A stretch of DNA of 7,676 bases from SAR324 cluster bacterium (lineage in GTDB: Bacteria > SAR324 > JACQKK01): the NCBI GenBank assembly GCA_022572825.1, contig JACZVE010000140.1, positions 1 through 7,676 of the forward strand, given 5' to 3'. The translations under genes and the position numbers were made by a program. Numbering within the stretch: the stretch's first letter is position 1; each line of letters starts with the position of its first letter. Below, one piece after another: positions 1-5,853 of this stretch. Below the pieces are notes generated by a model. The model saw only the letters and a list, made by a program, of their open reading frames with translations. It did not search any database and had not been told where the DNA came from.

Positions 1-1
1 C

Positions 2-556
2 TGGGGGGAAAAGAAGACCGGACTCACCATCTTTTGGCCCGATAATGGGCTGGACACCGGGCCGATTCTGCTTCAGAAGGAGGTGGAGGTCAACGACGAC
101 GACACCCTCGGCAGTTTGTACTTCGACCGGCTCTACCCGATGGGCGTGGATGCCATGCTGGAGGCAATCGACTTGGTCAAGGCCGGCAAAGCCCCGCGGA
201 TCGCTCAGGACGACTCCCAGGCCACCTACGAGGGTTGGTGCAGGAAGGAGCAAGTGGAGATCGATTGGAGCAAGCCCGTCCAGGAGGTGTACAACCTGGT
301 GCGCGGCGCCAACCCTCAGCCCGCTGCCTGGACGACCCACGGCGGCTCGACGCTGCAGATATTCGAGTGCCGCAAGATCACCGACGGTGGCGGCGCACCG
401 GGAGAGGTCACCGCCATGGCCGGCGATTCCATCACCGTCGCCGCTGGGGACGGACAGATAGAAGTGCAGCGGGTGCGGCCCGAGGGGAAGGGCAAGATGT
501 CCGCCGGCGAGTTCGCAGGTAGCGTCGCATTGAAGGTCGGTGCCAGGCTGGGGTAA
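2..556 (+). CDS. Formyltransferase, ALDH1L1-N / Fmt-like, 3' portion
   Basis: C-terminal 184 residues of a folate-dependent formyltransferase or hydrolase; the 5' part lies outside the window. The frame is open from base 2 and ends at TAA 554-556. The visible start carries the last part of the Formyl_trans_N fold: FWPDNGLDTGPILLQKE matches the family signature whose Asp (visible residue 18, in GLDTG) is the catalytic Asp of this superfamily. The upstream catalytic Asn/His region is missing here. ATYEGW, IDW and the VRGANPQPAAWT stretch mark the passage into the C-terminal domain (about residues 85-184). The match is closer to the hydrolase domain of 10-formyl-THF dehydrogenase (ALDH1L1) than to a typical Fmt. 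There is no fused aldehyde dehydrogenase domain, since the protein stops after the formyltransferase part. The substrate cannot be told; fhs downstream would supply its 10-formyl-THF. Methionyl-tRNA formyltransferase is the main alternative, and fmt's usual partners def and rsmB are not in view. Confidence 0.88.
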   Translation, partial: WGEKKTGLTIFWPDNGLDTGPILLQKEVEVNDDDTLGSLYFDRLYPMGVDAMLEAIDLVKAGKAPRIAQDDSQATYEGWCRKEQVEIDWSKPVQEVYNLVRGANPQPAAWTTHGGSTLQIFECRKITDGGGAPGEVTAMAGDSITVAAGDGQIEVQRVRPEGKGKMSAGEFAGSVALKVGARLG

Positions 557-624
557 TGCTCCTACTACAGGCGGTCTCAAAAATGGTGAAATGGGCACAA
601 GCCCGGCCCTTCGCTTCGGCTGCA

Positions 625-731
625 CCCTTCGACTCCGCTCAGGACAAGCTCAGGACGGGCGAGACACCCTCCTTCGGAGCCTTCCTCAGGCAATCGGGCT
701 TCTTCAGCTTGTCCTGAGCGGAGTCGAAGGG
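625..731. repeat. Perfect 26-bp inverted repeat, REP-like element
   Basis: The left arm 625-650 begins CCCTTCGACTCCGCTCAGG. It is the exact reverse complement of 706-731, which ends CCTGAGCGGAGTCGAAGGG. The 55-nt centre itself holds a small CTCC/GGAG hairpin around 670. The direct extension GCTCAGGACGGGCGAGAC (648-665) recurs exactly at 7312-7329, so this is one member of a dispersed family. Similar CTTCGACTCCGCTCAGG repeats are, from general knowledge, widespread in intergenic DNA of environmental bacteria. As RNA it would fold into a long stable stem that could block read-through from the upstream gene or protect its 3' end. Confidence 0.85.
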
Positions 732-772
732 CGTCGCGAGCGTCTCGAAGGACGCGGCGCACGGGTATTTTT
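731..772 (+). terminator. Possible weak terminator after formyltransferase
   Basis: GCGTCGCG (731-738) pairs with CGCGGCGC (753-760) over 8 bp with one G-U, and the loop is 14 nt. A run of five T follows at 768-772, but 7 nt after the stem. It shares base 731 with the neighbouring inverted repeat. Geometry is suboptimal, so the confidence is low. Confidence 0.25.
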
Positions 773-855
773 GAGATACGTTCCAACCGGGCAGTAATTC
801 GGTGAGTAGGTGGGAAGATAGCAGTGCCCATTCCCCGGCAGCGCAGTCTTGCGCG

Positions 856-886
856 CCCCTCTCCGCATTGGTGAGGCGGGGTGGGG
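856..886. repeat. Imperfect GC-rich palindrome
   Basis: CCCCTCTCCGC (856-866) pairs with GCGGGGTGGGG (876-886): ten pairs including one G-U, one T-T mismatch, and a 9-nt loop. No T-run follows, so it is not a standard terminator. The CCCTCTCC...GGGG style resembles common bacterial intergenic REP-type elements. Confidence 0.5.
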
Positions 887-1018
887 TCGGACCGTAATAT
901 CCGTATTGTGCCATGTAATGCGGTGGGCACCCCAACAGCAGAGTTACGGAAAGATCTCACAACGTGGAGATGGGCCGGGGTGAGGCAAGGATCAATCAAT
1001 TCAACTGCATGACAAAGT

Positions 1019-1023
1019 GGGAG
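1019..1023 (+). promoter_or_regulatory. Shine-Dalgarno deciding the TTG start of fhs
   Basis: GGGAG lies 7 nt before TTG 1031. The upstream ATG at 1009 is out of frame with fhs. The TTG start gives the N-terminus MLSDIEIAQ, the usual beginning of this family, so TTG 1031 is preferred. Confidence 0.7.
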
Positions 1024-1030
1024 ACACCCA

Positions 1031-2701
1031 TTGCTCAGCGATATTGAAATTGCCCAACAGTCGAATCCGGAACCCATCACCGCCGTCGCGGACAAGCTGG
1101 GCATTCCTCATGAACATCTGGTGCCCTATGGCTCCAACAAGGCCAAGGTTTCCCTGAAATTCTACAATCAGGTCAAGGATAAACCCGCGGGCAAGCTGGT
1201 ACTGGTGACGGGGATCAATCCCACCCCGGCGGGCGAGGGCAAGTCGACCGTGACCGTCGGCTTGGGGGACGGGCTGCGCAGGATGGGCAAAAAAGCCGTG
1301 GTCTGCCTGCGCGAGCCTTCACTGGGCCCTTGCTTCGGCATCAAGGGCGGCGCGGCGGGCGGCGGCTACTCGCAAGTCATCCCCATGGAGGACATCAACC
1401 TGCACTTCACGGGGGATATTCACGCCATCACCGCGGCGCACAACCTGCTCGCGGCGATGATCGACAATCATCTCCAACAGGGTAACGAGCTGGGCCTGGA
1501 CGTGCGCCGGCTCGTTTGGCGCCGGGTGCTGGACATGAACGACCGGGCGCTGCGCAACGTAATTTTGGGCCTGGGCGGGCTGGGCAATGGCGTGCCGCGC
1601 GAATCCGGCTTCGACATCGCCGTGGCTTCCGAGGCGATGGCCGTGCTGTGTCTGGCGGAGGATCTGGGCGACCTCAAGGAGCGCCTGGGCAACATGGTGG
1701 TGGCTCAATACAAGGGTGGCGACATGGTGCGCGCCCGCGACCTCAAGGCGCACGGCGCCATGACCGTGCTGATGCGCGACGCGCTGGCGCCCAACCTGGT
1801 GCAAACGCTGGAGGGCACGCCAGCCTTCGTGCATGGCGGGCCGTTCGCGAACATCGCCCATGGTTGCAACTCGGTGGTGGCGACCAAGCTGGCGTTGGCG
1901 CTGAGCGATTACACCATTACGGAGGCCGGCTTCGGCGCGGACCTGGGCGCGGAGAAGTTCTTCAATATCAAGTGCCGCAAGGCGGGGCTGACACCCTCGG
2001 CCACGGTCATAGTCGTTTCCAGCCGCGCACTGAAGCTGCATGGGGGCGCATCCAAGGCCGACACGGCAAAGGAAAACGTGCAAGCCTTGGAAAAAGGCAC
2101 CGGGAATCTCCGGCAGCACGTGGAAAACGTGCGCAAGTTCGGCGTGCCCGTCGTGGTGGCGCTGAACCATTTCGTGTCGGACACCGATGCAGAGGTGGAC
2201 GCGCTGCGCCGTATCTGCGGGCAAATCGACGTGCCCCTGGTCGTCAGTGAGGGCTGGGCCAAAGGCGGCGAGGGCACCTTGGCCTTGGCGGAGACCGTGG
2301 CCGATACGGTCAACGGCGCATCACCGGGGTTCAGGCACCTTTACCCGGACGACATGCCGCTTTGGGAGAAGATGCGCACTATCGCCACGGAAATTTACCG
2401 TGCCGACGACATCGAGGCGCCGCCGGCGGTGAGGCGCCGCTTCGATGTGCTCCAGGAAAAGGGGTACGGCGATCTGCCGATTTGCGTCGCCAAGACGCAA
2501 TACTCGTTCAGCCCGGATCCGAAGCTGCTGGGAACGCCCAGCAATTTCACCGTATCCATCCGGGACATTGCCCTATCCGCGGGAGCGGGTTTCTGCGTCG
2601 TGCTGACGGGGGACATCATGACCATGCCGGGGCTGCCCAAGGTGCCTGCCGCGGAAACGATCGACATCGACCAGCACGGCAACGTGGTGGGCCTCTTCTG
2701 A
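1031..2701 (+). CDS. fhs: Formate-tetrahydrofolate ligase (10-formyl-THF synthetase)
   Basis: Cytosolic ATP-dependent ligase joining formate to tetrahydrofolate to give 10-formyl-THF, the C1 donor for purines, fMet-tRNA and, in some bacteria, formate assimilation. At 556 residues it is full length for the family. The N-terminus MLSDIEIAQ is typical. The phosphate-binding loop TPAGEGKST occupies residues 65-73. The first family signature, GIKGGAAGGGY (103-113), is intact and continues into the substrate-binding EDINLHFTGD. The second signature (about 328-339) reads VVSSRALKLHGG instead of the usual VAT[IV]RALKxHGG: the catalytic-region RALKxHGG is kept while the three residues before it differ. 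The start is TTG 1031 with GGGAG 7 nt upstream. It lies downstream of a formyltransferase that would use its product, but 475 bp and several hairpins separate them, so co-transcription is doubtful. Also known as ftfL in methylotrophs. Confidence 0.97.
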   Translation: MLSDIEIAQQSNPEPITAVADKLGIPHEHLVPYGSNKAKVSLKFYNQVKDKPAGKLVLVTGINPTPAGEGKSTVTVGLGDGLRRMGKKAVVCLREPSLGPCFGIKGGAAGGGYSQVIPMEDINLHFTGDIHAITAAHNLLAAMIDNHLQQGNELGLDVRRLVWRRVLDMNDRALRNVILGLGGLGNGVPRESGFDIAVASEAMAVLCLAEDLGDLKERLGNMVVAQYKGGDMVRARDLKAHGAMTVLMRDALAPNLVQTLEGTPAFVHGGPFANIAHGCNSVVATKLALALSDYTITEAGFGADLGAEKFFNIKCRKAGLTPSATVIVVSSRALKLHGGASKADTAKENVQALEKGTGNLRQHVENVRKFGVPVVVALNHFVSDTDAEVDALRRICGQIDVPLVVSEGWAKGGEGTLALAETVADTVNGASPGFRHLYPDDMPLWEKMRTIATEIYRADDIEAPPAVRRRFDVLQEKGYGDLPICVAKTQYSFSPDPKLLGTPSNFTVSIRDIALSAGAGFCVVLTGDIMTMPGLPKVPAAETIDIDQHGNVVGLF

Positions 2702-2741
2702 GGCATTCGGAAAACCTGCCCGGCGTAGTTTTGGCCAATAG

Positions 2742-2771
2742 TTGACAGCAAGGCGCCCTGCGCACTATAAG
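2742..2771 (+). promoter_or_regulatory. Strong sigma70-type promoter upstream of sixA
   Basis: A perfect -35 TTGACA (2742-2747) and -10 TATAAG (2766-2771, 5 of 6 to consensus) are separated by 18 nt. Transcription would start near 2778, leaving a leader of about 55 nt before GTG 2833. It lies just past the fhs stop, so sixA is probably its own transcription unit. Confidence 0.7.
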
Positions 2772-2832
2772 TGCCCCTTGTTTCGCCGTGGGGCAAAATC
2801 TCTCGCCGTTACACCAGCCAGCCAGTGCGCAC

Positions 2833-3339
2833 GTGAAGAATCTGATGATTCTACGCCACGCCTCTCCGGAGAAATCCGGCCCGGACGGAACGGACGCAAC
2901 GCGGCCGCTGACGCCGGCGGGTGAGGAAGAGGCGATGATGCAGGGGAATTTTCTCAAGGAATCCGGACTGATTCCCGATTACATCGCTGCGTCCACCGCG
3001 GTGCGGGCGGTGCGCACCGCCGAGGTATTGGCCCTTTCCATCGGCCACGCCCCGGAGATCTTTGCGAAGCAGGCGCTATACAACGCCCCGGGGGATGCGC
3101 TGCTGGCCTTCGTGCAAGCCTTGCCCGAATCGGTCAGCACGCCGCTCGTGGTGGCCCATATGCCGGGGGTGGCCGAGCTGTTGCTGCTGCTGACCCCGGA
3201 GTTCGCGGAAATGGGCATGGATGTGCGGCCCTGTACGTTGGCGAGTGTTACCCTGGAACCATCCGCCACCTGGAAAGCGGTGACGCCGGGCTCCGGCGCG
3301 CTGGAGTGGCTGCTGCCGCCTTTATTGGGCAGGGAATGA
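2833..3339 (+). CDS. sixA: SixA-type phosphohistidine phosphatase
   Basis: Histidine phosphatase superfamily member (branch 1, SixA-like), 168 residues, close to the usual 150-170. SixA removes phosphate from phosphohistidine in proteins such as HPt domains or PTS components in the cytosol; the partner here is unknown. The catalytic LRHAS motif gives His9, the nucleophile. STAVRAVRTAEV (from Ser54) matches the family S-x-x-x-R-A-x-x-T-A block with phosphate-binding Arg58. VAHMPGV supplies the second catalytic His109. I chose GTG 2833 because it gives VKNLMILRHA, the normal N-terminus. GTG 2788 would add 15 residues lacking family character, and ATG 2845 would leave only four residues before RHA. 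No clear Shine-Dalgarno precedes GTG 2833. A good promoter lies 60-90 bp upstream. The polyprenyl synthase follows after 127 bp. The exact substrate is inferred from family only. Confidence 0.85.
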   Translation: MKNLMILRHASPEKSGPDGTDATRPLTPAGEEEAMMQGNFLKESGLIPDYIAASTAVRAVRTAEVLALSIGHAPEIFAKQALYNAPGDALLAFVQALPESVSTPLVVAHMPGVAELLLLLTPEFAEMGMDVRPCTLASVTLEPSATWKAVTPGSGALEWLLPPLLGRE

Positions 3340-3357
3340 CATTCGCCAGGGAATGAC
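3330..3357 (+). repeat. Short tandem duplication at the sixA stop
   Basis: CAGGGAATGAC occurs at 3330-3340 and again at 3347-3357, a 17-bp period. The first copy contains the sixA TGA stop. It looks like a small slippage duplication that repeats the end of the gene in the spacer. Confidence 0.7.
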
Positions 3358-3405
3358 CCTGCGACGCCGATCCGCGCTGCCCGATTGGGTCCGCTCCGGC
3401 CTCTG

Positions 3406-3431
3406 GACGGCCGCCGGCCGCGCCGGCCGTC
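3406..3431. repeat. GC-rich palindrome between sixA and polyprenyl synthase
   Basis: GACGGCCG (3406-3413) pairs with CGGCCGTC (3424-3431) around a 10-nt, entirely G/C centre. The only T-run (3446-3449) is about 14 nt further on, so a standard terminator is not supported. It could pause or weaken read-through from sixA. Confidence 0.45.
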
Positions 3432-3455
3432 GATCTGAACGCTCAATTTTCCGTC

Positions 3456-3461
3456 TATGAT
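3456..3461 (+). promoter_or_regulatory. -10-like hexamer directly before polyprenyl synthase ATG
   Basis: TATGAT (5 of 6 to TATAAT) ends 5 nt before ATG 3467, so a start point 6-7 nt downstream would fall on or next to the ATG. No good -35 is seen at 16-18 nt, and no Shine-Dalgarno precedes the ATG. This fits a leaderless message but rests on one hexamer. Confidence 0.3.
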
Positions 3462-3466
3462 CTTGC

Positions 3467-4534
3467 ATGGCCGTATCTGACCTGCCCCGGCTGGAATACG
3501 GCGATCTCTCACGGTTTCTCACCAGCGTGTCCGGCTGGATCGACCACGCGCTGCCGCACTATCTGCCCGATGGGGAGCCGCGGGCCTATCTGTACGATCT
3601 GGTACGGGAGTATCCGGCGCGGGGCGGCAAGCGCTTTCGCCCGGCGCTGATGTTTCTCTGCACGGCGCTGGCGGGAGGCGACCCGCGCAAGGCGCTGCCG
3701 TCCGCGGTGGCGTTGGAACTGTTCCAGAACTTCGCGCTGGTGCACGACGACATCGAGGACGACTCGCTGGTGCGGCGCGGTCAACCCACGCTGCACCGCC
3801 TCCACGGCATCCCGCTGGCCGTGAATGCCGGGGATCGGCTCTTCGGCCTGGTCTTCGAGGCCCTGCTCGACAACGAGAACCTGCTCGGGCCCGAGCTCAC
3901 GCTGCGGGTGCAGCGGCAGTTTGCCGAGGTGTTCGGGCGCACGTTCGAAGGCCAGGCAATGGATATCGGCTGGATCCAGCATAATCATTTCCCCGACCGC
4001 GCCGAATTCGAAGCGATGATCCGGCGCAAGACCGGCTGGTACTCCGGTCGCGGCCCCTGCCAGCTCGGCGCCATCATGGGCGGTGGCGACGACGCGCTGA
4101 TTGCCACGCTGGGGGATTACGGAGAGCGCCTGGGCATCGGGTTCCAATTGCGCGACGACGTGTTGAACCTGACCAGCGACTCCGCGGAAACCGCGCCGGG
4201 CGTGCTTTCCGGAGGCTATGGCAAGGAGCGGGGCGGGGACGTCGCCGAAGGAAAGCGCACCCTGATCATCATCGAGCTGATGGAGCGGCTGGCCGGGCCG
4301 GAGCGCGACCGGCTGAGATCCGTCCTGATCCGCGCCGCGCCCGAGAGCCAGCCGAAGGAAGCGGCGTGGGTCATTGCGCGTGCTGAAGAGACCGGCGCGC
4401 TGGCAGCGGTGCGGGCCCGCTGCTCGGAGCTGGGCACCGAGGCCCGCGAGGTGCTGCGAAACCTGGCCCCGTCCCCTCAGCGCGCCCTGCTGGAGGCGCT
4501 GACGAGGTACCTGATTGTCGAGCGGGATTCCTGA
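3467..4534 (+). CDS. Short-chain trans-polyprenyl diphosphate synthase
   Basis: Isoprenyl diphosphate synthase that adds isopentenyl diphosphate to an allylic diphosphate, 355 residues, slightly long for the family. GGKRFRP (Lys55, Arg56, Arg58) binds diphosphate. The first Asp-rich motif DDIEDDS (94-100) binds magnesium and has the plain DDxxD spacing, without the two-residue insert of bacterial FPP synthases such as IspA. Phe89 lies five residues before it; in archaeal type I GGPP synthases an aromatic here limits the chain to C20, so GGPP is the likely product (inference). The second motif reads QLRDDVLNL (Asp230, Asp231, Asn234), with Asn for the usual last Asp, as in eukaryotic GGPP synthases. 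GQAMDIGW and EGKRTL are the other conserved blocks. No carotenoid, hopanoid or quinone gene is adjacent, so the end use is unknown. ATG 3467 is not preceded by a ribosome site; see the -10-like hexamer just upstream. Confidence 0.92.
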   Translation: MAVSDLPRLEYGDLSRFLTSVSGWIDHALPHYLPDGEPRAYLYDLVREYPARGGKRFRPALMFLCTALAGGDPRKALPSAVALELFQNFALVHDDIEDDSLVRRGQPTLHRLHGIPLAVNAGDRLFGLVFEALLDNENLLGPELTLRVQRQFAEVFGRTFEGQAMDIGWIQHNHFPDRAEFEAMIRRKTGWYSGRGPCQLGAIMGGGDDALIATLGDYGERLGIGFQLRDDVLNLTSDSAETAPGVLSGGYGKERGGDVAEGKRTLIIIELMERLAGPERDRLRSVLIRAAPESQPKEAAWVIARAEETGALAAVRARCSELGTEAREVLRNLAPSPQRALLEALTRYLIVERDS

Positions 4535-4558
4535 CGATACCCGGCCAGACGATCGCGC

Positions 4559-4587
4559 TTAACATCCCTCCGGCTATGGCCTAGAAT
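4559..4587 (+). promoter_or_regulatory. Sigma70-type promoter for the FliF-C-like / mutM / dacB cluster
   Basis: -35 TTAACA (4559-4564) and -10 TAGAAT (4582-4587) each match 5 of 6 consensus bases with an ideal 17-nt spacer. The predicted start near 4594 leaves a leader of about 130 nt before ATG 4723. It lies in the only sizeable gap (4535-4722) between the polyprenyl synthase and the next genes. Confidence 0.6.
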
Positions 4588-4722
4588 ACCGCAAGGGAAT
4601 TCCGACGCGATAGCAATGCCACACAAGGCAGGCAGCCGGCTTCGCCCAATTTGACACCGCTTGCAGGTGCCGAATTTCCCTGAGGCGCGGGCCTGAAATG
4701 CAGAGCAGGCGAGAAACCAAGG

Positions 4723-5010
4723 ATGTCTCAAGATAGCGTGTTGCTGCTGTTGCGGCTGCTTTTCGCCACTGTGAGCGTGGTTGTGGTGGCGGTGTTCGTG
4801 GTGCGGCCCATCCTTCGCGTGCTGCGGCAGAAGCCCGACTTCGATCTGCTGATTCCCGACTACACTCAGGCATTGGAAGGGGAGGAATTGGAGATACCCC
4901 AGGAAATCGAGCAGGGCATGCCGAATCGCGCAGACATCATCGCGGAAGCCCGCGCCGATCCGCAGAAGACCGCCATGCTGGTGCAACGATGGCTGAAGCA
5001 ACGAAAATAA
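4723..5010 (+). CDS. Small membrane protein resembling the FliF C-terminus
   Basis: A 95-residue protein. One strongly hydrophobic segment (about residues 5-28, LLLLRLLF...VVVVAVFVV) leads straight into RPILRVLRQ. This copies the end of the second membrane helix of flagellar M-ring protein FliF, where VVRPLLR is typical. An acidic linker (EGEELEIPQEIEQ) follows. The final helix, ADIIAEARADPQKTAMLVQRWL, has its DPxxTAxxVxxWL core in residues 79-91, the pattern of the FliF tail that binds FliG. The ring-building periplasmic domains and the first membrane helix of FliF are absent, and the 188 bp upstream are too short to hold them. No flagellar or type III secretion gene is in view, so this is a free-standing protein, not a fliF gene. 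Topology inferred: short N-terminus outside, tail in the cytosol. ATG 4723 has only AAGG directly abutting and an imperfect AGGCGAG 9 nt upstream. mutM begins 21 nt after the stop. Function unknown. Confidence 0.8.
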   Translation: MSQDSVLLLLRLLFATVSVVVVAVFVVRPILRVLRQKPDFDLLIPDYTQALEGEELEIPQEIEQGMPNRADIIAEARADPQKTAMLVQRWLKQRK

Positions 5011-5031
5011 TCGCGCAGGACCCGTTGCCGG

Positions 5032-5853
5032 ATGCCCGAATTACCCGAGGTGGAAACGATTGCGCGGGAGCTGAACGAGGTGCTGCCCGGCCGCAGCATC
5101 CGCGAGGTGCGAATCTTCCGCGCGGATGCGTTGGGGGTGGTGCCGGCGGAGGCATTCCGCGGTTCGCTGCTGGGCCAGTGCTTCACGCGGGTGCGCCGCA
5201 GGGGCAAGTATCTCCTGTTTCATCTGCATCCGCGCGGATTTCTGGTCGGGCACTTGCGCATGACGGGAAAATTCATCCTGTCGCCCCGGCTGGCGAGGCC
5301 CCACCCTCACCACAGAGCCTGGTTCGAGCTGGACGACGACACGCTGCTGATTTTCCAGGATCTGCGCTGCTTCGGGACGCTGACGGTTGTGGAGCGCCTC
5401 AGCCGTCACCCCTCGTTGCGGCTGCTGGGCATGGATCCGTTGTCCCGCGGCTTTACGGTGGACTGGCTGGAGCGCGCCGCCGGGGAAAGTCGGATGCCGC
5501 TCAAGAACTGGCTGATGGATCAGTCGAAGCTGGCGGGGCTCGGTAACATCTATGCCGCTGAGATCCTCTTCGCCGCCGGGCTTTCTCCCTTCCGCAGTAC
5601 CAACGCGATGACCCGCGCGGAGGCGACGCGTCTGCACCAGGCCACGCGCCGGTTGCTGAGGCAGGCCATCAAAATGCGCGGCACGACGATCTCCGACTTC
5701 CGCCGGGTGGACGACAAGACGGGTGAATTTCAAAACTTCCTCCGCGTGTACGGCAAGGAAGGCCTGCCCTGCCCTGCCTGCCGGTCCCCGATCGCCCGTG
5801 CCCGGCAGCAGCAACGGAGCACGTTCTATTGTCCGACCTGCCAACCATCGTGA
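5032..5853 (+). CDS. mutM: Formamidopyrimidine-DNA glycosylase (Fpg/MutM)
   Basis: Bifunctional base-excision repair enzyme that removes 8-oxoguanine and formamidopyrimidines and cleaves the abasic site by beta/delta elimination. At 273 residues it is a normal length. The N-terminal PELPEVET supplies the nucleophilic Pro2 and catalytic Glu3 after Met removal. Lys59 in RRRGKYLLF is the conserved DNA-backbone/catalytic Lys. GNIYAAEILF is the helix-two-turn-helix Asn region. TTISDFRRVDDKTGEFQNF precedes the C-terminal zinc finger, whose cysteines are Cys247, Cys250, Cys267 and Cys270, with Arg262 in QQRSTFYC as the zinc-finger arginine. All key residues are present, so the enzyme should be active. 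The ATG start is preceded by AGGA at 5017-5020 (11-nt spacing). It lies 21 bp after the FliF-C-like gene and overlaps dacB at its stop, so it is probably co-transcribed with both. Confidence 0.97.
   Translation: MPELPEVETIARELNEVLPGRSIREVRIFRADALGVVPAEAFRGSLLGQCFTRVRRRGKYLLFHLHPRGFLVGHLRMTGKFILSPRLARPHPHHRAWFELDDDTLLIFQDLRCFGTLTVVERLSRHPSLRLLGMDPLSRGFTVDWLERAAGESRMPLKNWLMDQSKLAGLGNIYAAEILFAAGLSPFRSTNAMTRAEATRLHQATRRLLRQAIKMRGTTISDFRRVDDKTGEFQNFLRVYGKEGLPCPACRSPIARARQQQRSTFYCPTCQPS

Larger units (their letters stand above)
557..1030. other. Gene-less gap filled with palindromic elements
   Basis: 474 bp between the formyltransferase stop and the fhs start. Open frames exist on both strands here, but they are translations of the palindromic repeats and have no family resemblance or ribosome site. 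The gap holds the 26-bp perfect inverted repeat (625-731), an overlapping weak hairpin with a T-run (731-772), and a second G/C-rich imperfect palindrome (856-886). A distant 7-bp inverted pair (GTGCCCA 824-830, TGGGCAC 924-930) is also present. I found no convincing sigma70 promoter for fhs in it. Confidence 0.6.

Noticed and set aside
540..1104. Open frames on both strands across the formyltransferase-fhs gap
   Set aside because: Their sequences are translations of the inverted repeat and neighbouring palindrome (for example LRLRSGQA and LSGVEG). They overlap each other and real genes and have no ribosome site.
1319..2224. A 301-codon minus-strand frame inside fhs
   Set aside because: It is antisense to a clear full-length fhs and has no family resemblance.
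2711..2732. AAAAC...GTTTT hairpin after fhs as a terminator
   Set aside because: Only 5 bp plus a few bulged pairs, and no T-run after the stem; not convincing.
4651..4679. TTGACA at 4651 as a second promoter for the FliF-C-like gene
   Set aside because: No acceptable -10 hexamer lies 15-19 nt downstream (ATTTCC at 17 nt).
4723..5010. Calling this gene fliF
   Set aside because: The ring-forming domains and first membrane helix are absent, and no flagellar gene is nearby; only the C-terminal segment resembles FliF.
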